Shown here piece by piece: positions 9,767-17,670 of a stretch of 64,000 nucleotides of DNA. Source of the DNA: Bremerella cremea. GTDB lineage: Bacteria; Planctomycetota; Planctomycetia; Pirellulales; Pirellulaceae. Below the pieces are notes generated by a model. That model ran no database searches. It was given only the letters and a program-made list of their open reading frames with translations, and was not told the origin of the DNA. A program made the position numbers and the translations under genes. Location of the stretch: NCBI RefSeq assembly GCF_003335505.1, contig NZ_QPEX01000045.1, positions 310,001 to 374,000 of the forward strand. Direction: 5' to 3'. Within the stretch, counting starts at the first letter, position 1; every line of letters begins with the position of its first letter.

Positions 9767-11152
9767 ATGCCGGGGGCGGCATCCTCGCCAGCGTCGGTCT
9801 CGCTTTTTCAATTTTCCTTTCCAGAAAGTTGCCCCTTGCGTATTCTGCTTGTGCTGATTGCCAGTTTTCTGTCCATGCTTGTTTCGTTTTCAGAAATCAG
9901 TGCCGCAGAGTTTCTGAGCGGGCGTGAAGTCACCGTCGCTGCCGACGAAATCTGGGAAGGCGATCTCTACATCTCAGCCCAATCGGTTAACGTTGCAGGA
10001 ACGGTGAAAGGGGACCTTGTCGTTTTCAGTCAGGCACTTCATGTCACCGGTCAGATTGAAGGAGGAGTCTTCGCGGCTGCACAGCAAGTTCTGCTGGAAG
10101 GGGAATGCGCACGCACATGCCGCATCGCTTGCCAGGCCGCTGAGGTCGGGGCCGGGGCCCAACTTGGGGGCGACTTAGTTGTGGCAGCCTATAGCTTAGA
10201 GATCAAGCAAGACGCGGTTATCTCAGGCGACCTGATTTATGCCGGCTTTCAAGCGATGTTAAAGGGTGAGATCGAGCAAGACGTTTGGGCTGCCGTGAAT
10301 CGTGCGGAACTGCTAGGCCAAGTTAAGCAGGAACTCAGCATTACGACCGCAAGTAGTCACACGCCAGACTGGCAGCCGCTCGGTCAATTTTGGCCGGGGA
10401 CGCCGTTAGTTTCGATACCGCAAGTCAAACCAGGGTTAACCATTGACGCAGGGGCCACGATCGGCAGCAAGTTGATCTACCATTCGCCAGAGGAAGCCAA
10501 CATCGCTCCCCAGGCGAATATCACCGGCCCCATCGAATGGATCGAGCCGGAGCCTCCGCTGAAGCCAGAAAACGAAAACTTGAACTACTTCTGGCAGCAA
10601 GTGAAACGCTTTCTGACGATCTTGGCCATGGGGGTGCTGATGATCGTGGTTTGCCCTCACACAACCGGGGGTATTGTCGAACAAATTCTTCAACGCCCGA
10701 TTGCGAGCTTTCTAGCTGGCCTAATCGCCGTACCACTTGCGGTAGTTTTGTCAGCGATCGTGCTTGCTTTGATTGTGGCCGTTCCGATGGCCTTCGGCTG
10801 GTTGCACTTCGATGGCCTTGCCGTCGCTGGTTCGCTTATCGCCTCATTAGCCGCCGTGCTCTACCTGGGAAGCGTGGCGTTCTATTTTGTGTTCGGCGCG
10901 GCGGTGGTTACCTGCATTACGCTGGGGTGTGTTGTTTTTTCCGATCAAAGGATGACCTCGCGTTGGGCGTTGATCGTAATGCTCGGCTTTGGCCTGATCT
11001 TTTATATTGTGCTGACATGCGTGCCTTACCTAAACGTTGGCATCATCGCCGCCGCAATCCTGTTTGCTTTTGGCGGCATCTTTCTTTGGTGTATGGGTAA
11101 GGTCCTGAAAGGCGGCCAGCACGAAAATTCTCGCGAGGCTGCCGGTTCCTAA
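9767..11152 (+). CDS. Exported bactofilin-like protein with C-terminal membrane helices
   Basis: About 461 residues with a signal-like hydrophobic segment (RILLVLIASFLSMLVSF), then about 130 residues of short beta-strand repeats of the kind seen in bactofilins (polymer-forming cytoskeletal family): V-x-GTVKGDLVVFSQALHVTG and similar units repeat up to about residue 215. A linker follows and then about four hydrophobic helices from residue ~290 to ~450. True bactofilins are cytosolic and lack signal peptides; here the repeat domain would lie on the outer side of the membrane. The start is uncertain: ATG at 9767 is used, TTG at 9740 is an in-frame alternative, and neither has a clear ribosome-binding site. 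It follows the dehydratase gene by about 40 bases and could be co-transcribed with it. Function unknown. Confidence 0.75.
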   Translation: MPGAASSPASVSLFQFSFPESCPLRILLVLIASFLSMLVSFSEISAAEFLSGREVTVAADEIWEGDLYISAQSVNVAGTVKGDLVVFSQALHVTGQIEGGVFAAAQQVLLEGECARTCRIACQAAEVGAGAQLGGDLVVAAYSLEIKQDAVISGDLIYAGFQAMLKGEIEQDVWAAVNRAELLGQVKQELSITTASSHTPDWQPLGQFWPGTPLVSIPQVKPGLTIDAGATIGSKLIYHSPEEANIAPQANITGPIEWIEPEPPLKPENENLNYFWQQVKRFLTILAMGVLMIVVCPHTTGGIVEQILQRPIASFLAGLIAVPLAVVLSAIVLALIVAVPMAFGWLHFDGLAVAGSLIASLAAVLYLGSVAFYFVFGAAVVTCITLGCVVFSDQRMTSRWALIVMLGFGLIFYIVLTCVPYLNVGIIAAAILFAFGGIFLWCMGKVLKGGQHENSREAAGS

Positions 11153-11160
11153 TCAGGGAA

Positions 11161-11649
11161 TCACTTCCCCAGAAACGTCCAATGATTGAACGTGGCGGCT
11201 TGGCCTACGTACTTGCCGGCTTGGTCATGTAGGTTCCAGACAATCGCTTGTTCGATTTGAAATCGCCGCCCAGAAGCAGAAATACGAATGCCTCGATAGT
11301 CATCGACATACCCATCGCGCGTGGTTCGCTCAAGCAGTTGGGCACGTTCGTCGCGGTGCATTGGTTCGGCAGTCAGGCGGGAAGGCGTCTGCAAGAAAGA
11401 CTCGGCATCCATCTCCCACAGTTGCAAAGCCGTCTGGTTGCCGAACGTCAAGATTGGGTCGGCAGCATTGTTGTGCGAAACGACAACAAAGGGGGCCTCA
11501 TAAACTCGCCTGGCATCTAACGCAGGGTCACCACTGCGGGGCACCAGTTGCTGGCCAAGTCGATGCTGAAAAGAGTCGAGAAGAATCGGCAAGAGTTCCG
11601 GCCAACCATGATTCATCCAAGGAGCCGCATCGGGGTACTGCTGGTTCAC
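11161..11649 (-). CDS. MEKHLA-domain protein
   Basis: A 162-residue soluble protein that is essentially a single MEKHLA domain, a PAS-like fold. Diagnostic stretches are FVVVSHNNAADPILTFGNQT, ALQLWEMD, PSRLTAEP, TRDGYVDDYRGIRIS and GRRFQIEQAIVWNL, in the order seen in stand-alone bacterial members. MEKHLA domains are known from plant homeodomain proteins and small bacterial proteins and are thought to sense small ligands; no enzymatic role is established. The gene starts only 9 bases after the stop of LRR-3 on the same strand, so it is probably co-transcribed with it. Its stop is 8 bases from the convergent bactofilin-like gene. No output domain is fused to it. Confidence 0.85.
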   Translation of the reverse strand: MNQQYPDAAPWMNHGWPELLPILLDSFQHRLGQQLVPRSGDPALDARRVYEAPFVVVSHNNAADPILTFGNQTALQLWEMDAESFLQTPSRLTAEPMHRDERAQLLERTTRDGYVDDYRGIRISASGRRFQIEQAIVWNLHDQAGKYVGQAATFNHWTFLGK

Positions 11650-11658
11650 GAAAAAATC

Positions 11659-12780
11659 TTATTGCTTATTAAGAGGGGCGATCACTTGCAGGGTAGGCAG
11701 CGCTTTGGCAAGCGCGTCGACACCGGCCTGTGTGATATCGGTTGAACTTAGCTGGATCATGCGTAGCGACTTGGCCTTATGCAAATGAGCTAGTCCTTCG
11801 TCCGTGATTTTTGATCCACGAACATACATATAGCGAATCTTGGGGAGCTTGCTAAGTGGTAAGAAGACGGCATCGGTCATGTCGTTGCTTGAAAGCTGAA
11901 TTCGTTCTAGCGACGTCATCCCCTCGAAGGCATCCACCGGGTTGTCTTTGAAGTGGCAGCGATAGAGGTTGAGGTAGGTCACCTTGTTCAACCCGCGAAA
12001 GATTTCCATTTCTTCCGGCCGGAGAAAAGTTCGCAACAGATTCAACGACGTCAATTGGGATAGCTGTCCGACCTCTTGCAGGTCGGTCCCGGGAACGTCT
12101 TGGGCATCGATGCTGAGCGAAACGAGATGCTCGAGTTTTTGTATGCCCGCTAAAGAAACGGGCTTGTCTCTAGAAAGGGAAAGAGAGACATCCTCTAGAT
12201 GCGGCACCCTGGCCAAGTAATCGAAGTACGGTGCGCCGTCTTCGTCGAGCGAGAGGGACACGCGTTTCAAGGAAGTCAGTTCTTCCAGGTACCACAGGTC
12301 TTCGGGATTCAAATTATTGGCTTGCTGCAGCGTCAGCGTTTTTAAGTTCGAGAAGCGAGCAATGTTAGGTAGATCGTATTCCTGTAAATCCCCCGAGATA
12401 GAAAGCGTGGTAATCTCGCTTAACTGAGCCAGAGTGTTCCATGCCAACTGATCTCGTTTGAAATTCGGACCTACCGACAAGCGATCAACCTTAGGCACCA
12501 CCAACAACGCGGCGAGATTCTCAGGGTTGGGAACCATCGAATGAATATTGATGTAATAAGTGACCTCTTGTTTGATCCGGAAAGGATCTCCGATTCGTCC
12601 TAGAGTTGTCGAGTAGAAGTTGACCGTGGCTCCTTGCTTCCGCAGATACTCAATCGCCTGCTTGATTTCTGGAGATTCATATTGCTGACCATCGGCCCGC
12701 GCCAGCGGAGGGAGAAAACCGATCACGCTCAGGCAGCCAGCCAAGAACACCCAGCGAAACAACGAACGAAAGCAATTCAC
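11659..12780 (-). CDS. Exported leucine-rich-repeat protein (LRR-3, YESPEI family)
   Basis: A 373-residue exported LRR protein. The start codon is GTG at 12780 with AAGGA 7 bases upstream, leading straight into a signal peptide that ends near PLARA. The mature N-terminus reads QYESPEIKQAIEYLRKQGA, closely matching LRR-2 and LRR-4, followed by a variable insert and the shared NPENLAALL...VDRLSVGPNF segment. LWYLEELTSL marks the mid-protein LRR, and the end is ITDEGLAHL...VIAPLNKQ. No catalytic motif is seen. It is followed after 9 bases by the MEKHLA gene, the only LRR gene here with such a close downstream partner. Confidence 0.85.
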   Translation of the reverse strand: MNCFRSLFRWVFLAGCLSVIGFLPPLARADGQQYESPEIKQAIEYLRKQGATVNFYSTTLGRIGDPFRIKQEVTYYINIHSMVPNPENLAALLVVPKVDRLSVGPNFKRDQLAWNTLAQLSEITTLSISGDLQEYDLPNIARFSNLKTLTLQQANNLNPEDLWYLEELTSLKRVSLSLDEDGAPYFDYLARVPHLEDVSLSLSRDKPVSLAGIQKLEHLVSLSIDAQDVPGTDLQEVGQLSQLTSLNLLRTFLRPEEMEIFRGLNKVTYLNLYRCHFKDNPVDAFEGMTSLERIQLSSNDMTDAVFLPLSKLPKIRYMYVRGSKITDEGLAHLHKAKSLRMIQLSSTDITQAGVDALAKALPTLQVIAPLNKQ

Positions 12781-12959
12781 GGTCGAGTCCTTGCAAGAGC
12801 GTGGCCAAGTTACTTATGGCAGTAGTCAGAAGAGAACACTTCAATCCATGGGCAAACTCTGCTCACGCAGATCCATGCCCGCGATCAGGAAGCGACTTTT
12901 ATCGTAGGCGATTCGCGTTGAGAGTGCGAGAATTCTGAGAAAATAAACCGCAAAGCGCG

Positions 12960-14078
12960 TTAATTATTTTGAACCGGCGCCGAGACCTTCATCTTAGGAC
13001 GCTGCTCGTTGATCCACTTCACCCCTTCGGGCGTTACTTTCGTATGGTACAAGTAAACTCGATTTAACTTGGGCATCTTCGCCAGATGCTTTAAACCATC
13101 GTCGGTAATGTCTGAGCCGCGAACGTACATGTAGTTCAACTCAGGCAAATCGACCAACGTTGCCAGCGAATCGTCGTCGATTGGCGTGTTGTAGACCTGC
13201 AACCTCTGCAGCTTGGAGAGGTTTTTAAGGGCTGACAGATCGTTTGTTCCCAACTTGCAGTTCGTGAAATTGAGATACTCTAAGCCCTTGAGCTGTTGAA
13301 ACATCATCTCCAAATCGCTCGCGGCAAACTCGGCATTTGCAAGCGTCAACAGTTGCAGATGAGATAGCTTCGCGATCCCTTTAAGTTCACTTCCCTGGAT
13401 CGCGCGAGCATTGACGTTGAGCGATCGTAATTCTTTCAGATTTTCAATGCCGTCCAAAGAGACCGGTTTCGTCCCATGCAGATGCAAGATCAACTGACTC
13501 AGCTTCGGCATGTTCGGCAACGAAGTAAACGAGGCTTCGTCGTCTCCATCGACATGAATCGACAAGCGTTGTAAGTTTCTCAGCTCCTCCAGATACCAGA
13601 GGTACGACGAATCGACATCTCCAAGGCGAATTTCCAACGACTGCAAATTCGAGAACTCGGCAATGTGCTCGATATCTTCGTTCTTCAAGCTATCCATGAT
13701 CGACAAGTGTTGCAGTTCACCGAACTGGGAAAGCGTCTTCCATGTCCTATCGCTCCGGTCGAATTCATTCGAGAGGTAAAGCCGCTCCACCTGAGGCAAT
13801 ACCAACAGAGCCGAGAGATTCTCGGCGGTGGCCTTCATCTCGTACAAATTCACGGTATAGGGAACCGAATACTCTTTCTCTCGCTGGGCGTTGGCAGGAC
13901 GAAATGCCCCAGTCCGCGGCATATTGAAATGAACCCGCGCCCCGTTCCCTTGCAAGTGCAGAATCGCTTGGCGTATCTCGGGCGACTCGTACTTTCGCTC
14001 TTCCGCTTGCAAAAGCGGTACCGCAAACAGCACGCTAAAAAAGCAACAGTACCCTGGAAGGGTGAATGTGTTCATCAT
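12960..14078 (-). CDS. Exported leucine-rich-repeat protein (LRR-4, YESPEI family)
   Basis: A 372-residue exported LRR protein. Two adjacent ATGs (14078 and 14075) could start it; AGGG lies about 9 bases before the first. The signal peptide ends near LLQAEE, and the mature protein opens with KYESPEIRQAILHLQGNGA as in LRR-2 and LRR-3. A 20-residue basic insert (GAFRPANAQREKEYSV) separates this from NLYEMKATAENLSALLVLPQ. LRR units follow, including YLWYLEELRNLQRLS, ending with ITDDGLKHL...VTPEGVKWI...VSAPVQNN. Between it and LRR-3 lie about 180 bases without a gene, so each may have its own promoter. Ligand and role unknown. Confidence 0.85.
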   Translation of the reverse strand: MMNTFTLPGYCCFFSVLFAVPLLQAEERKYESPEIRQAILHLQGNGARVHFNMPRTGAFRPANAQREKEYSVPYTVNLYEMKATAENLSALLVLPQVERLYLSNEFDRSDRTWKTLSQFGELQHLSIMDSLKNEDIEHIAEFSNLQSLEIRLGDVDSSYLWYLEELRNLQRLSIHVDGDDEASFTSLPNMPKLSQLILHLHGTKPVSLDGIENLKELRSLNVNARAIQGSELKGIAKLSHLQLLTLANAEFAASDLEMMFQQLKGLEYLNFTNCKLGTNDLSALKNLSKLQRLQVYNTPIDDDSLATLVDLPELNYMYVRGSDITDDGLKHLAKMPKLNRVYLYHTKVTPEGVKWINEQRPKMKVSAPVQNN

Positions 14079-14216
14079 GGTAGAAGCCCTGCGAGCGCCC
14101 AGAATCCGATTGGTGCCAAGCAGTCTCTATGGTACGCCATGAGCGAAAAAGATGCGAATAAATCTCGCCACCAATCGATGACCACGCAGTGCCTCGCCAT
14201 CGCTCAGCTCAGCGAA

Positions 14217-15338
14217 TTACAGGCCATCAGCCAGTATAAAGTTCATGTCGGGGCATTCTTCCTGAAGCCATTTTGCCCCTTGGACAGTCACTTCCGTTCC
14301 GCTGAATCGAATCATTTTTAGGCTGTCAGAACGTGCAATCTCTGCCAAACAAGCATCGGTCAATTTCGCATTTCGCACATACAAATGTGTAAGATGCGGC
14401 AACTTGGCAAGCTGGATCAACATTGCGTCGGTGAGGGGAACGTCATTCAAATCGATCCGCTGGAGATTATGCAGCTGGGCGAGGTTATCCTCACCGGTCG
14501 AGGGCAACACGCATTGAAACATTGTCAAATGCTGTAGCTGATCTAGCTTTGCAAACATGCACAGGCCGTCCGCGGTGAAATCGACCCCCGAAAGATTTAA
14601 GCGTTCTAGGCGAGAGAGTTGCCCGATCGCACATAGCCGCCCCACCGGCTGGCTCTTGGCGTTCACCTCGAGCGAAGTCAGGGACGATGCCAAGTTTTCG
14701 ATGCCTGTCAGAGGTACGTGCTGGTCAGATAAGATCGCAAGTTCCAAGTGCCGCAGATTAGGAATCTGGGGCAGGCTTGGCATGTAGCTTTCTTTCAGCG
14801 GTCGCTCGATCGTTAGCGACAATGATTCCAACTCGTGCATCGACTCTAAGTACCACAAACTCTCTGGCGAAAACTTTCCTAAGCGAATCGCCAAAAGATT
14901 AAGCCCTTGAAACTGGGCTAAGCGAGGGAAATCCGCATCGGTCAGGTCGTCGATGATATAGAGATTCTTCAACTCGCCGAACTTGTTGAGGGTATCCCAA
15001 GCCGCCTCGGTTCGCTTGAATTCTGCCCCAAGATACAAGCTGTCGACTTCCGGCAGCACAATCATCGCTTCTAGATTCTCAGGCGATGACTTCATTCCCA
15101 TTACGTTCAGGGTGTAAGTTTCCGGCAATCGCTCTTTGGTCACATGATCGGCTTGGCCCAGCCCCGGCACGACGATATCGATCTGCACGAGACCGTTACG
15201 ATGCACTTTGCCCCCATTCGCTTCCAAGACCTTGATCGCGGAACTCAGTTCGTAGGGATCTTTGTCTCCGTATTCCGCGCCAGCCCATCCCGCACAAAGC
15301 AGCAGGGCCCCTAGCGAAATCACAGCACGCAAAAACAT
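14217..15338 (-). CDS. Exported leucine-rich-repeat protein (LRR-5)
   Basis: A 373-residue exported LRR protein, more diverged than LRR-2 to LRR-4 but clearly related. The ATG at 15338 (MFLRAVISLG) is preferred because AAGGA lies 8 bases upstream; a GTG at 15359 is the in-frame alternative with no good site. The mature N-terminus DPYELSSAIKVLEANGGKVH corresponds to the YESPEI block with several substitutions. SPENLEAMIVLPEVDSLYLG, SLWYLESM and LTDACLAEI...VTVQGAKWLQ occupy the same relative positions as in its paralogues. A short hairpin and a possible 34-residue membrane peptide lie immediately upstream. Confidence 0.85.
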   Translation of the reverse strand: MFLRAVISLGALLLCAGWAGAEYGDKDPYELSSAIKVLEANGGKVHRNGLVQIDIVVPGLGQADHVTKERLPETYTLNVMGMKSSPENLEAMIVLPEVDSLYLGAEFKRTEAAWDTLNKFGELKNLYIIDDLTDADFPRLAQFQGLNLLAIRLGKFSPESLWYLESMHELESLSLTIERPLKESYMPSLPQIPNLRHLELAILSDQHVPLTGIENLASSLTSLEVNAKSQPVGRLCAIGQLSRLERLNLSGVDFTADGLCMFAKLDQLQHLTMFQCVLPSTGEDNLAQLHNLQRIDLNDVPLTDAMLIQLAKLPHLTHLYVRNAKLTDACLAEIARSDSLKMIRFSGTEVTVQGAKWLQEECPDMNFILADGL

Positions 15339-15358
15339 TAACAGAATCCTTGCTTTCA

Positions 15359-15382
15359 CCCTGCGTCAGCAACTACGCAGGG
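15359..15382. repeat. Short perfect inverted repeat (8-bp stem, 8-nt loop)
   Basis: CCCTGCGT at 15359-15366 and ACGCAGGG at 15375-15382 form a perfect stem just upstream of LRR-5, overlapping the stop codon of the small reading frame 15366-15470. No T-run follows in either direction, so it may be an mRNA structure instead of a terminator. Confidence 0.5.
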
Positions 15383-15470
15383 CGAATAACAGAACGACGA
15401 AAAGGACGAACCCAGTAACATAGAACCAGAACGGTGGTGGCTCGCCCGAGTTGTAATCAGCATCTGGCAT
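15366..15470 (-). CDS. Possible 34-residue single-span membrane peptide
   Basis: A short minus-strand frame reading MPDADYNSGEPPPFWFYV, then TGFVLFVVLLFALRSC and a TGA stop. It has a polar, proline-containing N-terminus followed by a continuous hydrophobic stretch of about 17 residues and a basic residue near the end, the layout of small single-pass membrane peptides. GGTG lies only a few bases before the ATG, so the ribosome-binding evidence is weak. It sits 27 bases upstream of LRR-5 on the same strand and is bracketed by hairpins on both sides. Chance alone could give such a frame; the sharply bounded hydrophobic segment is the only positive evidence. Confidence 0.4.
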   Translation of the reverse strand: MPDADYNSGEPPPFWFYVTGFVLFVVLLFALRSC

Positions 15471-15487
15471 GTCACCAGTCTGCTTGA

Positions 15488-15509
15488 AGCCTTGGCGTGT
15501 CTCAAGGCT
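15488..15509. repeat. Small inverted repeat ahead of the 34-residue frame
   Basis: AGCCTTG (15488-15494) pairs with CAAGGCT (15503-15509) across an 8-base loop. It lies between the zinc protease gene and the small reading frame; no T-run is visible on the minus-strand side. Confidence 0.4.
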
Positions 15510-15515
15510 CTAATT

Positions 15516-15544
15516 GGGGGGAACGACCGTTTGCGTTGCCCCCC
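15516..15544 (-). terminator. GC-rich hairpin downstream of the YugP-like gene
   Basis: GGGGGG plus AACG (15516-15525) pairs with CGTT, a one-base bulge and CCCCCC (15534-15544). It begins 12 bases past the stop of the protease gene. On the minus strand it is followed by AATTA, not a run of T, so it is a plausible but not classical terminator. Confidence 0.45.
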
Positions 15545-15556
15545 GAATCGTTATAA

Positions 15557-16234
15557 CTAGTCCCTCTGATTGGCCCGCATCAACAGATAAAGCAGGGTCA
15601 AAATGGCCTGAAGGGTAGCCGCCACATAGGTCAAAGCTGCAGCGTTAAGCACATTACGGACAGCTGGCATCTCCTCACGAGGAACGATATTTAGATCGAC
15701 CAAAATTGCTTTCGCTCGATTACTGGCATCGAATTCAACCGGCAGGTTGATCACCTGAAAGAAAACCACGCAGCTGAACAAAATAATTCCGAGGTAGGCT
15801 AACGGCTGATAGCTGAACACGATCCCCAAAATGGCCAGCAACATCCCCATATTCGAACCAATACCAGCTGCCGGCACAGCAAGGTTACGAATGATAAGCG
15901 GGGCATAATTTCTCGCATCTTGAATCGCATGCCCTGCTTCGTGCGCGGCAATCCCCACGGCAGCTGCGGTCCGCTCCGCGTAAACGTGCGGGCTTAGCCG
16001 TAGCACCTTGTCCCTAGGATCATAATGGTCGGAAAGCTCACCACCAGGGCTCCGCTCGATGGCAACATTGTGTAGACCTGCCGAATCGAGAATATGTCGC
16101 GCTGCGGCAGCACCAGACAAAGGAGCCGCCTGTTTAGTTGCCTTCGCGTAGGCACTTCGCAGCCACAACTGCGCAATCATGCTCAGCACAAATGCCGGCC
16201 CGATGTAAATGAAGTACCAAGGATCGAAAAACAT
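15557..16234 (-). CDS. YugP-like membrane zinc metallopeptidase
   Basis: A 225-residue integral membrane protein of the Zn_peptidase_2 / YugP family. HEAGH at residues 98-102 is the HExxH zinc-binding and catalytic motif, set in GIAAHEAGHAIQDA, and EFDASNRAKAIL near residue 177 is the conserved block that should supply further active-site residues. Hydrophobic helices lie at about 7-25, 118-165 (two) and 197-218. Length and layout match the family, which is widespread in Firmicutes and Planctomycetes and of unknown physiological role. The ATG at 16234 starts directly with an amphipathic/hydrophobic segment. It is transcribed away from the lipoprotein gene at 16544. Confidence 0.88.
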   Translation of the reverse strand: MFFDPWYFIYIGPAFVLSMIAQLWLRSAYAKATKQAAPLSGAAAARHILDSAGLHNVAIERSPGGELSDHYDPRDKVLRLSPHVYAERTAAAVGIAAHEAGHAIQDARNYAPLIIRNLAVPAAGIGSNMGMLLAILGIVFSYQPLAYLGIILFSCVVFFQVINLPVEFDASNRAKAILVDLNIVPREEMPAVRNVLNAAALTYVAATLQAILTLLYLLMRANQRD

Positions 16235-16543
16235 AATATCTCAACTCCAAACTAGGAATTCTTTGACTTGTAGCTCTTTGGCGGAACAAACCGTCTGCAA
16301 TTTTGGCAGATAACAAGATAGATCCACTATCTAACTGCAAAATGTGGACCGCAAGGAATTATAGGCCGGCGCAACAAAAGGGCCATTGCGGCAAGTTCTG
16401 CTCCCTTAGAGCCAAACAGAACTATCTCCCCTAAAACATCTAAATACCCATCGCCAGAGGCAGGTTCTGGGTTAAATTAGAGGATCCATGCGGCCCATTC
16501 CTATTATTCGCTATAGCCTTCCGAAGCTGACTCGCATTTCTCC
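16235..16543. other. Divergent intergenic region, no gene seen
   Basis: About 310 bases between the divergently read YugP-like and lipoprotein genes. It should hold both promoters. A TATAAT on the minus strand at 16358-16363 is the only -10-like hexamer I noticed; no matching -35 is obvious. No RNA gene or repeat is seen. Confidence 0.5.
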
Positions 16544-17662
16544 ATGTTCGATTTCTCGAAACGCCTGGTAGGACTTTTGGTTGTTTTTTCCCTGGTCAGT
16601 TGCCGGCCTGTTCCGCCTGAGCTTTCACAAACGGCGCTACCGATCTCGGCTGCGGATAATATTGAGCCAGAGACGCTCAAGCAGCGGATCGACAGCGTGC
16701 TCGACTTTACGCTAAAGCATCGGCATCTCAACACGCAAGATCACGCTGCCTGGCAGATTTTGCATGGGAGCTTAGCTTACGGTCGTCAGTTCCCGGTGAC
16801 CCACGAAGGGGAGTCGATCTCGGTAGTCGACTACCTCAGCCAGGGAGGCAAAATGAACGGCTGGACGATCGAGCGAGGCAACAAGCTGCAATCGGAAGAC
16901 CCTGAAAAACCAAAGTTCGGCATGCGCGCCGTCACCGAGCCAGGCACCCGAGCAGGGCAGGGGCACTTCGATCAGTGGTTGGCGATCCTTTCTCAATGTG
17001 ATGTTCCGCCGGATGCAACATTCATTGTGGGCCCCGATACCTTCACCATGACCAACTTTGTCCAACAGGTTCAATTAGACATTTCCCGCAATCACCTGCG
17101 TGAATTCAGTTGGACACTCATTGGGCTGACAAAATATTTTCCCACGGATCACACCTGGACCGACTCGACCGGCAAGCAATGGAGCATCGGGGACTTGGCC
17201 CAGATCGAAGTCGAGCAAGGCCTGGCCAACGGAGCTTGCGGAGGAACGCACCGGCTGATTGGATTATCGATGGCACTCAATCGCCGTAAGCAAGCCGGCC
17301 TGCCCATCGACGGCCCCTGGGCAGACGCCGAGCAATTGATTCAGCAAAGCATTGAAAACGCCCGGAAGTTCCAAAACCCTAACGGATCCCTCAGCGCAAA
17401 CTACTTTGCCCGCCCCGGCAGTTCACCCGACTTAGCCGAAAACCTGGGCACTACAGGGCACACGCTTGAGTTCCTGGCAATCTCGCTAAGTGACGAACAA
17501 TTGCAGGAAGAATGGGTCAGCCGGGCTGCTTCTTATTTGTGTGAAGTGTTTGAACGCACAGAAGAAGTTTCGCTTGAATGTGGAGCCCTCTATCACGCTG
17601 CCCATGGTTTGGCGCTGTACCGCGAACGTGCGTTCGGTGATCGTACAGATCCAGCCCCATAG
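16544..17662 (+). CDS. Predicted lipoprotein of unknown function
   Basis: A 372-residue exported protein. The N-terminus is a lipoprotein signal peptide: basic start, hydrophobic stretch, then LVSC with the acceptor Cys at residue 20. The mature protein is mostly helical, with an alpha/alpha-toroid flavour: ANGACGGTHRLIGLSMAL near residue 230 and LGTTGHTLEFLAISL near 305 resemble the turns of terpene-cyclase/glycosidase-like helical barrels. I see no defined catalytic motif such as a cyclase DxDD. The gene converges on the small lipoprotein gene with only 8 bases between stops. Confidence 0.8.
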   Translation: MFDFSKRLVGLLVVFSLVSCRPVPPELSQTALPISAADNIEPETLKQRIDSVLDFTLKHRHLNTQDHAAWQILHGSLAYGRQFPVTHEGESISVVDYLSQGGKMNGWTIERGNKLQSEDPEKPKFGMRAVTEPGTRAGQGHFDQWLAILSQCDVPPDATFIVGPDTFTMTNFVQQVQLDISRNHLREFSWTLIGLTKYFPTDHTWTDSTGKQWSIGDLAQIEVEQGLANGACGGTHRLIGLSMALNRRKQAGLPIDGPWADAEQLIQQSIENARKFQNPNGSLSANYFARPGSSPDLAENLGTTGHTLEFLAISLSDEQLQEEWVSRAASYLCEVFERTEEVSLECGALYHAAHGLALYRERAFGDRTDPAP

Positions 17663-17670
17663 CGTTCGCC

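Noticed and set aside
13665..14321. 218-codon plus-strand frame over LRR-4 and its upstream region
   Set aside because: It is antisense to LRR-4, which has a signal peptide, LRR repeats and paralogues; the frame has no motif.
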